A DNA stretch of 64,000 bases from Paenibacillus sp. YYML68 (GCF_027923405.1 NZ_BQYI01000001.1:3140501-3204500); one strand, 5' to 3'; numbered from the stretch's first letter, positions 15,349 to 23,158 are shown. Program-made: numbers and translations. The notes: generated from the letters alone by a model not told the origin.

Positions 15349-15537
15349 TTGACTTACTATTGCATTCATTGCCGTACGCTGCATGGAGCAGCCGAAGCTA
15401 CCGACACGATCATGTTCAGGACAGGCTTTCATTATATTCAAGAGGCGCGCTATCCTGCAGGCTTCTGCTCGCATCCAACGAACCATTCAGATGAAGACGA
15501 GACGATTACTTCTTGCGGCGAGAGCTCCAGTCAATGA
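15349..15537 (+). CDS. Small Cys/His-rich hypothetical protein (62 aa)
   Basis: TTG start at 15349 after GAAGGAGAGG. The product opens MTYYCIHCRTLHG with a C-x2-C pair and has two later Cys, as in small zinc-ribbon-like proteins. The last 32 bases overlap the convergent gene 15506-15709. Support is the strong ribosome site; no family recognised. Confidence 0.5.
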   Translation: MTYYCIHCRTLHGAAEATDTIMFRTGFHYIQEARYPAGFCSHPTNHSDEDETITSCGESSSQ

Positions 15538-15709
15538 CATTGCTGCTGTCCTGCTTGTCAACCGCATTGATCTCCTCATTACGCACCATCTGAGCGAGAT
15601 CGTCAATCGTCTTATTGAGCAGTTCACCCTTGTGTCGGGAAAATAACCGTCTACGTTCCTTAAGCAGCACCTCTAGCAGCAGCTTCTTCTGCGATCTGGT
15701 GAGCAGCAT
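15506..15709 (-). CDS. Small basic helical protein (67 aa)
   Basis: AGGAGG lies eight bases before ATG 15709. MLLTRSQKKLLLEVLLKERRRLFSR... is strongly basic and helical, ending DWSSRRKK. Its role is unknown. Convergent overlap with the preceding small gene. Confidence 0.6.
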   Translation of the reverse strand: MLLTRSQKKLLLEVLLKERRRLFSRHKGELLNKTIDDLAQMVRNEEINAVDKQDSSNVIDWSSRRKK

Positions 15710-15731
15710 CAAGACGTCCTCCTAGCATGCA

Positions 15732-15929
15732 TTATTTCTCCTCATAGGACAAGCAGGGCTTGCCCGACGATTGCAGAACGAGCTGTGAGGGCAGCGCCTG
15801 CGTCTTGAAGCCGTAGGCGCGGCAGCCCCTCGGGTAGCTCGGCTCCCAGGTCACATAATAGTGCTTGCACTTCACACAATTAATTCTCGCTTGCGGTGTA
15901 GTTGAGTTGTTCGGTTCGTTACGCTTCAT
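15732..15929 (-). CDS. Conserved four-Cys small protein
   Basis: 65 aa with the pattern C-x2-C-KHYYVTW...YPRGC-x-AYGFKT...SSGKPC (Cys18, Cys21, Cys36 and Cys59 by count). This matches a widespread small family with a treble Cys/zinc-ribbon look that is often mislabelled as uracil-DNA glycosylase. Its function is unknown. It starts after the stop of the VOC gene on the same strand (12 bases), so the two are probably cotranscribed. Confidence 0.78.
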   Translation of the reverse strand: MKRNEPNNSTTPQARINCVKCKHYYVTWEPSYPRGCRAYGFKTQALPSQLVLQSSGKPCLSYEEK

Positions 15930-15940
15930 CGCACGCTCCG

Positions 15941-16333
15941 CTACATGGCCGGCTGGAAGAACTCAATCCACTCACCGTCTGGACCGTGAAAAAAAACATA
16001 TCGCGCTCCGTTCGGCAGCGTCGTAATATCTTGATCGATCAGACGCACATGTCCAAGTCCCTGAAGCCGCGCATGCTCCTTCTCGATATCGTCCACGGTA
16101 AAAGCAAGGTGTTGCACCTTCCCCTCAGCGGGCAAGCTGTCGTTGTAGCCTGTAATGAGCTCAAGCTGCGACTCGCCTTGCTCCCCGAAGCCAAGGAACG
16201 CCAGTTGAATCACACCATTCGTATGCTCAAGGCGGCCCAACAGCCGCATCCCTACGACCTCCTCATAAAACTGAATCGACGTGTCCATGTTACGAACCAT
16301 GACGCCGACATGCTCGATTTTCGTTGCAGCCAT
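15941..16333 (-). CDS. VOC/glyoxalase-family protein
   Basis: 130 aa with two beta-alpha-beta-beta-beta modules of the vicinal oxygen chelate fold: IEHVGVMVRNMDTSIQFYEEVVGM and, in the second half, HLAFTVDDIE. Likely metal ligands are His8, Glu in QLELI, His in QHLAF and Glu in GEWIEFFQP. Similar proteins are lactoylglutathione lyase-like or methylmalonyl-CoA epimerase-like; the substrate is not assignable. The downstream four-Cys gene follows after 12 bases. Confidence 0.85.
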   Translation of the reverse strand: MAATKIEHVGVMVRNMDTSIQFYEEVVGMRLLGRLEHTNGVIQLAFLGFGEQGESQLELITGYNDSLPAEGKVQHLAFTVDDIEKEHARLQGLGHVRLIDQDITTLPNGARYVFFHGPDGEWIEFFQPAM

Positions 16334-16536
16334 GACGCCTCTCTCCCCTTCTATACATTCAATAAGTGTCGCTATGCTAGTAGTATATCATATCACCCGA
16401 GCATGAGTCCGCTTAAACAAATAGACAGCTAGGACCATGAACGCAGCTCACGTTCACAAGTCGAATAGCCCGTATACGAGGAGACACTGCTCCCTGCATA
16501 CAGGCTTATACGTTCAATTTACAGCTGTGAGCCACC

Positions 16537-16935
16537 TTACAGTGTCTGCAGTCCTGTCAGCTTTTCGCGAATGTTTTTGACCCTCGATACCGCACGCGCG
16601 GAGCCAAGTCGGCCAATCTGAACCATCGATGCCGTGGAGATGGAGTCCACCTTGACAGTCGAGCACATGATCGACGAATCCCTATGCTGAATTACCAACT
16701 CCACTTGCTCTGCAGGCAGCAGTTCAGGAATGTCAACGGAAAAAATCGGGTACTGGGAAAGCTCCCCTTCCCGACCGTCGTACCTCGGAATTTCTCTCTG
16801 AACGGCAAGTGCCGAGCTTCTCGGATCGAAACGAACAAGATCCCCGACAAACAGTGTCGAGGAGAAGCCGACCTCGTTAACGTGCAAGTTCTGCACCCTA
16901 CTCGTGCGGTGCTGAATCGGTAGCGTATCAGCCAT
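16537..16935 (-). CDS. gerPE: Spore germination protein GerPE
   Basis: 132 aa, last gene of the gerPABCDE run. GerP proteins are coat proteins that let nutrient germinants pass to inner-membrane receptors. The N-terminal part RTSRVQNLHVNEVGFSSTLFVGD and the GD-pattern strands match GerPE. Its ATG directly follows the gerPD stop (TAGATG), so translation is coupled. Confidence 0.88.
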   Translation of the reverse strand: MADTLPIQHRTSRVQNLHVNEVGFSSTLFVGDLVRFDPRSSALAVQREIPRYDGREGELSQYPIFSVDIPELLPAEQVELVIQHRDSSIMCSTVKVDSISTASMVQIGRLGSARAVSRVKNIREKLTGLQTL

Positions 16936-17124
16936 CTATTCCTCTATCTTGGGCTGCAGCGCTGCTGAGCCGATGATTACGCTCTCAGGAGGCGTATCGA
17001 ATACCGAAGACAGCGAAATCGTGTGCGCATCTCCGACAAGCAGCAGCGATGCACTCGCCACCCCTTCTGTACGGATCGAGCCTACCTGCAGCGTATGGTT
17101 AATGACCTGAAGCCGGATGCTCAT
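16936..17124 (-). CDS. gerPD: Spore germination protein GerPD
   Basis: 62 aa: INHTLQVGSIRTEGVASASLLLVGDAH and SSVFDTPPESVIIG are hallmarks of GerPD. The start overlaps the 3' end of gerPC by 26 bases, so coupled translation is likely. Spore coat component for germinant access. Confidence 0.9.
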   Translation of the reverse strand: MSIRLQVINHTLQVGSIRTEGVASASLLLVGDAHTISLSSVFDTPPESVIIGSAALQPKIEE

Positions 17125-17722
17125 GCGGATCGCCCTCCTGTTTTTGCTTCAGCAAGTATTGATGAAGACCTGCTTGAATATCACGCTTCACCTTATCTGT
17201 GATCGCTTCCTCCTGCTCCGGACGAAGCACAGCCTGCGGTGATTCGGTCATCTCCTCGATGTAGTGCTCGATGCGCGGCGCAACCTGCCCCTGCATATCC
17301 GTCACGAGCACCTCATGGAATTGACTGCCTAGCTCGACCCCATGCGCATTCTGAAGCTCCTCTAGCTCCTTCGGAATCTCTTGGAGCAGATACGTGTTCA
17401 CGTTGCGCTGGATGCGCTCGAACGATTCGGACCGAGCCGTATTCGTCACGATCGCTTTACCGCCCACTGCCAGGTCTTCGATACCGCTCGAGTCGAAGCC
17501 AGAGGGCGAGATGCCGACGTTAAGCGTTCCTTCCAGCGTCTCGACCTTGAGCTGATCAAAGTTATATTCAATCTTATCAATGCGGATGCGCTCCTGCTTC
17601 TTCACAGCCTCCAGCTCCTGCGCCATCGCATCCAGCCGAAGCTCGAGACTGCGGATGCGCTCCGTTTGCCATTGTAGGTATCGATGAAGCTTCTGATAAT
17701 AGGACGAATGATCGGGCTGCAT
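17099..17722 (-). CDS. gerPC: Spore germination protein GerPC
   Basis: 207 aa, the usual GerPC length. An N-terminal coiled coil (YYQKLHRYLQWQTERIRSLE...) leads to IDKIEYNFDQLKVETLEGTLNVGI, the conserved GerPC core. The GGAGG ribosome site precedes ATG 17722. Required for GerP assembly in the coat in relatives. Confidence 0.9.
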   Translation of the reverse strand: MQPDHSSYYQKLHRYLQWQTERIRSLELRLDAMAQELEAVKKQERIRIDKIEYNFDQLKVETLEGTLNVGISPSGFDSSGIEDLAVGGKAIVTNTARSESFERIQRNVNTYLLQEIPKELEELQNAHGVELGSQFHEVLVTDMQGQVAPRIEHYIEEMTESPQAVLRPEQEEAITDKVKRDIQAGLHQYLLKQKQEGDPHEHPASGH

Positions 17723-17737
17723 GGCGAGTTCCTCCGT

Positions 17738-17965
17738 TTATGTGGCAGTAATGGGGAGCTGAACGAGTGGAAAAGGCTTCGGGGCCTCCGTACCTTGCTC
17801 TGTTCCAAGCTCAGGGGCGGGTCCTGTGAAGCCGCCGGTGTTGTATAAATTAGATAAGGCCCGTACAGATCCCGCAGTGCCAATCTGCAGAACGGATGAG
17901 TTGCTAATACTTCCGATCTTCATCTGATGGATGACGATATGCTGGTGAACCGTCCATGTAGACAT
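17738..17965 (-). CDS. gerPB: Spore germination protein GerPB
   Basis: 75 aa: IHQMKIGSISNSSVLQIGTAGSVRALSNLYNTGGFT is the GerPB pattern. ATG 17965 is nine bases after AGGTG; a GTG at 17977 is in frame but badly spaced. Second gene of the run. Confidence 0.9.
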   Translation of the reverse strand: MSTWTVHQHIVIHQMKIGSISNSSVLQIGTAGSVRALSNLYNTGGFTGPAPELGTEQGTEAPKPFPLVQLPITAT

Positions 17966-17982
17966 TGATCGCAGCACCTGCC

Positions 17983-18204
17983 TTAATTGTTCAATGCAAT
18001 ATTGGAATCTGCAACATCGTTGTCGTAGGTGTTCGTCGTGCTGACATAATTGTAGGTACGCAAGTAATCGCCTGTGTTGAAGGAGCCTGCGCCTGCGAAC
18101 GTTTTGGCAACCGAGATCGGGGCGACCTGCACGGAATCCCCGATGTGCACGATGGAGCTGGAGCCTACACTGTTGATCTTAATCGCGCCTACGATAGCCG
18201 GCAT
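17983..18204 (-). CDS. gerPA: Spore germination protein GerPA
   Basis: 73 aa: MPAIVGAIKINSVG..VHIGDSVQVAPIS, then GAGSFNTGD and NDVADSN, typical of GerPA/GerPF-type proteins, with the GerPA-like 'V-x-V-A-P-I-S'. ATG 18204 follows AGGTAGGGG. First gene of gerPABCDE; a sigma-K-like promoter lies upstream. Confidence 0.88.
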   Translation of the reverse strand: MPAIVGAIKINSVGSSSIVHIGDSVQVAPISVAKTFAGAGSFNTGDYLRTYNYVSTTNTYDNDVADSNIALNN

Positions 18205-18235
18205 ATGCACCCCTACCTGTCTTGGGATTTATACC

Positions 18236-18265
18236 AGTATATGAGGCCGTGCTGCGAAATATGTT
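18236..18265 (-). promoter_or_regulatory. Sigma-K-like promoter of gerPA
   Basis: On the minus strand AACA (-35-like, 18262-18265) and CATATACT (-10-like, 18236-18243) with an 18-base spacer. The same CATATACT octamer occurs about 40 bases before gerPF, supporting a shared mother-cell sigma factor. A CGTGCTG/CAGCACG stem (18248-18281) lies in the same divergent gap. Confidence 0.4.
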
Positions 18266-18341
18266 TTCACGAAACAGCACGACCCAGCGTTCATGAGCGC
18301 CGCGCCTTGCACATATATTTGAACGTAAGGAGCTGATCACT

Positions 18342-18815
18342 ATGAGCGGACCGAATCAATCGAATCCGAACCCTTATTTCGACGTCAACTGGAAGCAATT
18401 CGAGCAGTTTTTTGGCGGCAAGCTGCCGTTCGCCTCGAGTCAAGCTGCGAATCCGGGAGACTTATCATGGATCGACGGTTATATTAAAGAAGTGCTGCAG
18501 AAGTCGATGCCGAGGGCTGAGGTTCAGCAGCTGAAGCACCACTATCACACGGAGCTATTCGAAACCCATAAGAGTGTTATTGCGAAAATTCACGTACCCG
18601 ACAAAGCCGAAGCGCGTAAAATCCGAGTACTCGTCAACATGAGCGTGCTGCGACTGGATGGCTTGCCGGACAATCGGTCCCAAACGCTGCGACTGCCTAG
18701 TCTGGTCATGCCGGGTACGTGCAAGGCGGTCTATAAGAACGGCATCCTGCAGCTGCATATGCGTAAGCAGACGTCGGAAAATCCATTTTACGAAATCGAT
18801 ATAAGATTTAACTAG
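18342..18815 (+). CDS. Hsp20/alpha-crystallin-like spore coat protein
   Basis: 157 aa. The C-terminal ~100 residues read as an alpha-crystallin-type beta sandwich (HKSVIAKIHVPDKAEARKIRVLVNMSVLRL...GTCKAVYKNGILQLHMRK; 'x-Y-K-N-G-I-L' equals the Hsp20 'F-x-N-G-x-L' motif). The N-terminus (NPYFDVNWKQFEQFFG) is unlike chaperones. In bacilli, coat Hsp20-like proteins include CotM, CotP and GerT. It is wedged between gerPA and gerPF in opposite orientation, so a coat or germination role is likely. AAGGAG before ATG 18342. Confidence 0.72.
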   Translation: MSGPNQSNPNPYFDVNWKQFEQFFGGKLPFASSQAANPGDLSWIDGYIKEVLQKSMPRAEVQQLKHHYHTELFETHKSVIAKIHVPDKAEARKIRVLVNMSVLRLDGLPDNRSQTLRLPSLVMPGTCKAVYKNGILQLHMRKQTSENPFYEIDIRFN

Positions 18816-18831
18816 GCAAGTATGCGAAAAA

Positions 18832-18878
18832 AATAAGCACATCGTTCCAAGTCTCACGGACATGGAGATGTGCTTATT
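18832..18878. terminator. Bidirectional 12-bp hairpin
   Basis: AATAAGCACATC (18832-18843) and GATGTGCTTATT (18867-18878) are exact complements between the convergent Hsp20-like gene and gerPF. Confidence 0.8.
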
Positions 18879-18926
18879 GTGTTGCATGGCAAGCATCTGT
18901 ATGGCAGCCCATGAGAGCCGCCTCCT

Positions 18927-19145
18927 CTAGTTGTTAGCCGTATTGTTGCTGTCCGCCACATCGGGATCGAACGTATTGGTGAAGCTGAACAAGGTGAACG
19001 TCGCGCTGAAATCTCCAGTGTTGCCTCCACCTGAGCCTGAAGCGGTTTTCGACGTGCTTTTCGGCGTAATCTGCAGCACATCCCCGAATACGAGCTCTCC
19101 GCCATTGCCTGTAATCTTGATCGGAGCCAAAATAATCGATGGCAT
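18927..19145 (-). CDS. gerPF: Spore germination protein GerPF
   Basis: 72 aa: ILAPIKITGNGGELVFGDVLQITPKSTSKT, then GSGGGNTGDF and FDPDVADSNN, the GerPF form of the GerPA/PF family. GGGAAGGGGAGTG precedes ATG 19145. In B. subtilis gerPF closes the gerP operon; here it is a separate unit 720 bases upstream of gerPA. Confidence 0.87.
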   Translation of the reverse strand: MPSIILAPIKITGNGGELVFGDVLQITPKSTSKTASGSGGGNTGDFSATFTLFSFTNTFDPDVADSNNTANN

Positions 19146-19220
19146 CGGAACGTCACTCCCCTTCCCGTCACATGCTCTAAAGTATATGTCGAGATGCAGA
19201 GGTTCATCACGATGTGTAAC

Positions 19221-19257
19221 AAAAAAAGGCGAAGGAAGCAGCTGCTCCTAACGCCTT
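19221..19257 (-). terminator. Terminator of tRNA-Leu
   Basis: On the minus strand AGGCG-TTA-GGAGCAGC / TGCTTCC-TT-CGCCT followed by seven T, 22 bases after the tRNA end. Confidence 0.85.
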
Positions 19258-19278
19258 GTCCTTGCTCAAGCTCGATGA

Positions 19279-19364
19279 TGCCGAAGACCGGGGTCGAACC
19301 GGTACGGTGGTCACCCACCGCAGGATTTTAAGTCCTGTGCGTCTGCCTATTCCGCCACTCCGGC
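19279..19364 (-). tRNA. tRNA-Leu (TAA)
   Basis: 86 nt with a long variable arm (GGTGGGTGACCACC), as in class II tRNAs. Acceptor GCCGGAG/CTTCGGC; anticodon loop CTTAAAA gives TAA; T-arm with GGTTCGACC; discriminator A. CCA is not encoded. Confidence 0.93.
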
Positions 19365-19399
19365 AAGCTGTAAGTCACGATTAATCCGTAACGTTGATT

Positions 19400-19428
19400 A
19401 TTATATCTGTGTTCGTCTGAAAAATCAA
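19400..19428 (-). promoter_or_regulatory. Promoter of tRNA-Leu
   Basis: Minus strand TTGATT (19423-19428), 17-base spacer, TATAAT (19400-19405), 36 bases before the tRNA. Confidence 0.85.
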
Positions 19429-19516
19429 TGTATAAAGATTGTGGTTACCGGACAACATATCCCTACATTGGCAGACACAAAGCCGATGAACAACAAACTC
19501 CAGGAGGGATTCAGGC

Positions 19517-19750
19517 ATGGCTACAGGACAAAGTCGTTCCAACAATCAACTGGTGGTTCAGCAAGCAGCTTCTGCATTAGAGCAATTGAAATATGAGGTC
19601 GCTCAGGAGCTCGGTATTCAGGTGCCGCAGGATGGCTATTACGGCTATATGGCAACACGTGATACCGGCGCGATCGGCGGACACATTACGCGCAGACTGG
19701 TACAAATCGCTGAGCAGCAGCTCTCTGGTCAGTTTGGTAGCAATCATTAA
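19517..19750 (+). CDS. Alpha/beta-type small acid-soluble spore protein
   Basis: 77 aa, the usual size. SASPs coat forespore DNA and protect it from UV and heat. SNNQLVVQQAASALEQLKYEVAQELGI contains the GPR protease cleavage zone (E-x-A-x-E type, here YEVAQELG), and GAIGGHITRRLVQIAEQQL is the conserved DNA-binding helix. AGGAGGG precedes the ATG. A forespore sigma-G promoter is expected, but I could not place it with confidence. Confidence 0.93.
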   Translation: MATGQSRSNNQLVVQQAASALEQLKYEVAQELGIQVPQDGYYGYMATRDTGAIGGHITRRLVQIAEQQLSGQFGSNH

Positions 19751-19771
19751 GCTAGAGCTTGACTCCAATAT

Positions 19772-19795
19772 CCCCGCTTGCCTCGGCTAGCGGGG
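19772..19795 (+). terminator. Stem-loop after the SASP gene
   Basis: CCCCGCT/AGCGGGG with ACTCC/GGAGT outer pairing; the following bases GTTGCTTT are only weakly T-rich. Confidence 0.5.
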
Positions 19796-19899
19796 AGTTG
19801 CTTTATCCTCAGCCCCGTGTAAATAAACGTATAAAAAAACGGCTATAAGCTCAGCCTAAGCAAGAACGCTGCATATCGTTAAGAAAGGGGTTGAGCACG

Positions 19900-20076
19900 T
19901 TGAGCACGAAGAAAGATAGCTACTATAATGAGACAACGAACACGATCGCGGGCATTAATACGCCGCCTGATCATCCGGATATTGCGGCTACGGATTCATT
20001 GAGCGAATTTGTGGAAACGATGATGGATAACATCCAGCATACGTTCGATGACAGCGATACAGAGGAACAGCGATAA
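19900..20076 (+). CDS. Small acidic hypothetical protein (58 aa)
   Basis: TTG start at 19900, nine bases after AAAGGGG. A 9-base direct repeat (TTGAGCACG twice) places another TTG at 19891 right against the ribosome site. The product is acidic and disordered-looking (NETTNTIAGINTPPDHPD, tail DDSDTEEQR). Family not recognised; position suggests a spore-related small protein, by inference only. Confidence 0.5.
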   Translation: MSTKKDSYYNETTNTIAGINTPPDHPDIAATDSLSEFVETMMDNIQHTFDDSDTEEQR

Positions 20077-20090
20077 ACTGAGCAATAAGC

Positions 20091-20123
20091 AAAAAAGCCT
20101 CGCGAAGATGCGAAGGCTTTTTT
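20091..20123. terminator. Bidirectional terminator
   Basis: AAAAAAGCCT-CGC/GCG-AAGGCTTTTTT between the small acidic gene (plus) and the fMet/CAT tRNA unit (minus). Confidence 0.9.
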
Positions 20124-20139
20124 GACAAACGAGCATATA

Positions 20140-20213
20140 TGGGCCCTGAGGGACTCGAACCCCCGACCAATCGGTTATGAGCCGACCGCTCTAACCAACT
20201 GAGCTAAGGGCCC
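20140..20213 (-). tRNA. tRNA with CAT anticodon (Ile2 or elongator Met)
   Basis: 74 nt. Acceptor GGGCCCT/AGGGCCC, D-arm AGCTCAGTTGGTTAGAGC, anticodon loop CTCATAA giving CAT, T-arm GGGGG-TTCGAGT-CCCTC, discriminator A. The sequence resembles lysidine-type tRNA-Ile(CAU) of bacilli, but an elongator Met tRNA cannot be excluded by eye. Second gene of a two-tRNA unit. Confidence 0.88.
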
Positions 20214-20230
20214 TCTTTAGAAGGTTTTGG

Positions 20231-20304
<74 letters not shown>

Positions 20305-20335
20305 TCATCAAGTCTACTTAACAGCGACAAAAAGA

Positions 20336-20365
20336 ATCATACTACATATACAACCTAAAAGTCAA
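20336..20365 (-). promoter_or_regulatory. Promoter of the fMet/CAT tRNA pair
   Basis: Minus strand TTGACT (20360-20365), 18-base spacer, TATGAT (20336-20341), 32 bases before tRNA-fMet. Confidence 0.8.
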
Positions 20366-20374
20366 GCTGAAAAT

Positions 20375-20539
20375 TCAAACCGTATAGCGGACGCCGAAGC
20401 GGCCTTTTTTGGAACGATACACTTCGACCTCTGAAGGACATTCGTAGCCGTAAATCCACCAGTCCTCTTCCATGCGCTTAGCCAAGCACCCTGCCTGGAA
20501 CTTGCTCTCGTACAGCTTCACCCAATATACCCATCTCAT
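20375..20539 (-). CDS. Small Trp/Arg-rich protein (54 aa)
   Basis: MRWVYWVKLYESKFQAG ... EEDWWIYGYECP ... RFGVRYTV. Start ATG 20539 follows GGAG at eight bases. The product is rich in Trp, Tyr and Arg with two Cys and a compact look; I know no function. Its stop is only about 10 bases upstream of the tRNA promoter, so readthrough into the tRNA unit is possible. Confidence 0.6.
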   Translation of the reverse strand: MRWVYWVKLYESKFQAGCLAKRMEEDWWIYGYECPSEVEVYRSKKGRFGVRYTV

Positions 20540-20598
20540 CGCGTTCACTCCGTCGTCATGAATTCATTGATGATGAAGTTCTATACGCTAGTGTAACC

Positions 20599-20631
20599 AA
20601 AAAGAGGCCTCCTTATAGCTAAGGAGACCTC
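20599..20631 (-). terminator. Terminator of the PgpA-like gene
   Basis: Minus strand GAGGTCTCCTTA/TAAGGAGGCCTC stem followed by TTTTT, 50 bases after the stop. Confidence 0.85.
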
Positions 20632-20681
20632 CGAATGTTGGTACATGTTGGGAATCGTGTGAGACGAGAACAATGACGGGC

Positions 20682-21236
20682 TTAGCCCGCATTCTCCTCG
20701 CGCTGACCTCTCTCGTCTTCGTAAGCGAGCTGACGCTCAAGCTCATCGCGCTGATGGTGAGCAATGCGGCTCGACGCTGAGGAGGCGATCGCAGCGACCA
20801 GATCGTCCAAGAACGTATGAACGCCGTTGCCGGCTTTCGTATCCAGCTGCTTAATAATACCAATCTTCTGCTTATCCAAGTGCCCGAATGTCGTCACAGC
20901 AATGCTGCCATATCCGAATACAGAGCCAAGCGCCAACGTCTCGTCACAGCCGAATAAACCTTCATCGTCTGCAACGATCGATTGCAAGGGCTCTGTGAGC
21001 AGCCCCTTCTCCGCTAGCACGTCTAGCTCAATACCGATTAAGATCGCATGCTGCAGCTCCCGCTTGTTCAGCACCTTATGAACGGATTCCACGCACCACT
21101 CAAGAGTAAGCTGCGGATTATACGGCAGTTGCATGTCACGGACGATCAGGGCAATGTCCTCAATCGTGACGCCGCGTTCCTCGAGCTTCGCGTATACCGC
21201 GGCTTTGACCTCGTTGCTGTGGACTTGTCGTTTCAT
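20682..21236 (-). CDS. Phosphatidylglycerophosphatase A-family protein (YutG-like)
   Basis: 184 aa. Conserved core: HAILIGIELDVLAEKGLL, DDEGLFGCDETLALGSVFGYGSIAVTTFGHLDK and the C-terminal VHTFLDDLVAAIASSASSRIAH, as in B. subtilis YutG and the soluble PgpA-like family (PF04608). PgpA dephosphorylates phosphatidylglycerophosphate to phosphatidylglycerol; for the YutG branch this is inferred. AGGGG before ATG 21236. Single gene. Confidence 0.82.
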   Translation of the reverse strand: MKRQVHSNEVKAAVYAKLEERGVTIEDIALIVRDMQLPYNPQLTLEWCVESVHKVLNKRELQHAILIGIELDVLAEKGLLTEPLQSIVADDEGLFGCDETLALGSVFGYGSIAVTTFGHLDKQKIGIIKQLDTKAGNGVHTFLDDLVAAIASSASSRIAHHQRDELERQLAYEDERGQREENAG

Positions 21237-21406
21237 CGTAATCGCCCCTTCGCCTGATGATGTGCTTATTATAGCACGAATCGCAATCGCTTGTACGATG
21301 CTTTTTCGGAGTGCTTGGATCCGCTACTAATCAGAGCAAGCCGACCCGCTAACGGGCCGGCTTGCGGTTCTGCAAGTTGCGTTGGCTTATTCCAAGCCTA
21401 GTTACC

Positions 21407-23128
21407 CTATTGCTTCAGCTCGGTCAACAGACGCTTCGCAAGACCTGATGGAGTCTGGTACGTCTCATAGACACGTACCATCATCGGGTGATTGAACGAC
21501 TCTGTCGCAGCGTTGAAGGAGATCGTATTCTCCGCGGAAGCAAGACGGTTCACACCGAACATGCTGCCATTCGCTGTCCCAACGAGACGACCTTCGGAAT
21601 CGTACAGCTCGAACAGGAGTGTTGAGAAGCTAGAGTCTAGCTGCACGAACGGATCGCGTTCAATATCCAGATCAAGCTTCAGGCGGAACATATAACGATA
21701 GTTCGTTGTCGGCCCCATATCTGCAGAGATGTGCCAATGCTTCACATCGACGTCGAACGGATACAGGCTGAACGCTTCCTTCTCGTCTGCAGGCTGCAGC
21801 TCTGTGGCGAATGCCGCAATGGTGGATTTATATGGCGCAGCCGTCTTCACATCCTGCACCTTGAGCGCAAGCCCCTTACCAGATTCGGACGCTGGCAGGG
21901 CGAAGAAGTAATTCACCGTTAGCGACGAGCCCGGCGACACGTAAGGTGTAGTCACCTGTTGACGACTTCCCTCATACTGATAGCCGTCGGCGCTGACCAG
22001 ATCGGCGAGGAACATCGGCACTGCGATCGGACGATCCGACTGGTTCGTCAGCTTGAACTTCGCCGTCAACGCCTTGTTCCCCGCTTCCGTATCGTCGCTC
22101 ATCGCGAATTCGACAACAGATACGGCCATGTTCGGGTGAATGAGCTTGCTGTTCGGATCGAATGGAATGACCGAGCCGAGCTTCAGGGCCGGATATGCAG
22201 AGGCCGATTCCTCCGTTGGCAGCAGAACGTTCAGCTTGCCGACGGCAAAGCTCGTTTCTCCACCTGGACCTTGCTCACCTGCTGACTGGAACTTCTCCTG
22301 CGTCAATACATTCAAGCTGTCGATCACCGCATCTTGATCCGTTGGAATCGCATAGTGCACATATTTCTGCTCGTTCGGCTCCAGCGTAATTGGCGTCTTC
22401 TCAACACGCTCGCCACTGAACGTCTTGCCGTCGCCCTTCGCATCGACCTGGAAGGCCGGAACCGTTTCACGCTTATTCGTCGCATTCGTAACGAGCAGCT
22501 TCACGACATGCACCGTACCCTGCGGCGTCGATTCCTTCTGAATCGACTGCGGCGTATATTGCAGCGGCGACAGCAGTCCTGGAATGACGAACGTGTCATT
22601 CCACTTCTTCATCGCGGCAGGATCGGTAATCGAAGCATCGGCACCCTTCCACGCTACGCCTTGAATTGGCACGCCAACGATCAGCGTCTCCTTCTTCGGA
22701 TACACATAATAATCGACATCGGTCCAGTTCACCTGGTCCAGCGTGATCTCGTCGGTCCGGTCAACGACCGTCATGTAGCTCAGCTCCGTCTTCGCCTTCG
22801 GTTGAATCGACTTCACATTGCCCGCGGATGGCTGAAGCTTATACTCGATGCCCTCCGACGTCTTGACACGCACCTCATAATCCGGCACTCGTGTAACCTT
22901 CGCTCCGTTGTTCTTCAACCGGATGACAACTCCAAGGCGCGTCCCCGCACTGACAGACTCATTCAATACGCTCTTCAGCTCTACATCGAGCACCTCGGTC
23001 AGCTTATAAGAAGCAACAGCTTGCTCAGCGGCGCTAGCCGAGCCGATCGTATACGCCGGGATCGAGCTCCCAAGCAGAGAGACAGAAATAACGGCGGATG
23101 CTACAGTCATTTTCAGTTTGTTGTTCAC
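21407..23128 (-). CDS. Secreted multi-Ig-like protein, end of the RND operon
   Basis: 573 aa from GTG 23128, seven bases after AGGAGG (the TTG at 23146 lies in the ribosome site). Signal peptide at residues 1-35 with SASAAE as likely cleavage. The mature part repeats a beta-rich unit of about 120-130 residues of the form 'variable-x-L-x-N-x-G-x-x-x-x-x-x-P-x-Y-x-V-R-x-x-T-S-E-G' (VIRLKNNGAKV..., KLLVTNATNKRET..., KFKLTNQSDRPIA...), like DUF4352/Ig-like envelope domains. A related 730-aa protein ends the neighbouring ABC operon. Likely surface or periplasm-side partner of the pump; function unknown. Confidence 0.75.
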   Translation of the reverse strand: MNNKLKMTVASAVISVSLLGSSIPAYTIGSASAAEQAVASYKLTEVLDVELKSVLNESVSAGTRLGVVIRLKNNGAKVTRVPDYEVRVKTSEGIEYKLQPSAGNVKSIQPKAKTELSYMTVVDRTDEITLDQVNWTDVDYYVYPKKETLIVGVPIQGVAWKGADASITDPAAMKKWNDTFVIPGLLSPLQYTPQSIQKESTPQGTVHVVKLLVTNATNKRETVPAFQVDAKGDGKTFSGERVEKTPITLEPNEQKYVHYAIPTDQDAVIDSLNVLTQEKFQSAGEQGPGGETSFAVGKLNVLLPTEESASAYPALKLGSVIPFDPNSKLIHPNMAVSVVEFAMSDDTEAGNKALTAKFKLTNQSDRPIAVPMFLADLVSADGYQYEGSRQQVTTPYVSPGSSLTVNYFFALPASESGKGLALKVQDVKTAAPYKSTIAAFATELQPADEKEAFSLYPFDVDVKHWHISADMGPTTNYRYMFRLKLDLDIERDPFVQLDSSFSTLLFELYDSEGRLVGTANGSMFGVNRLASAENTISFNAATESFNHPMMVRVYETYQTPSGLAKRLLTELKQ

Positions 23129-23158
23129 TTGATTTCCTCCTGTCAAGTCTGCTCTGGC

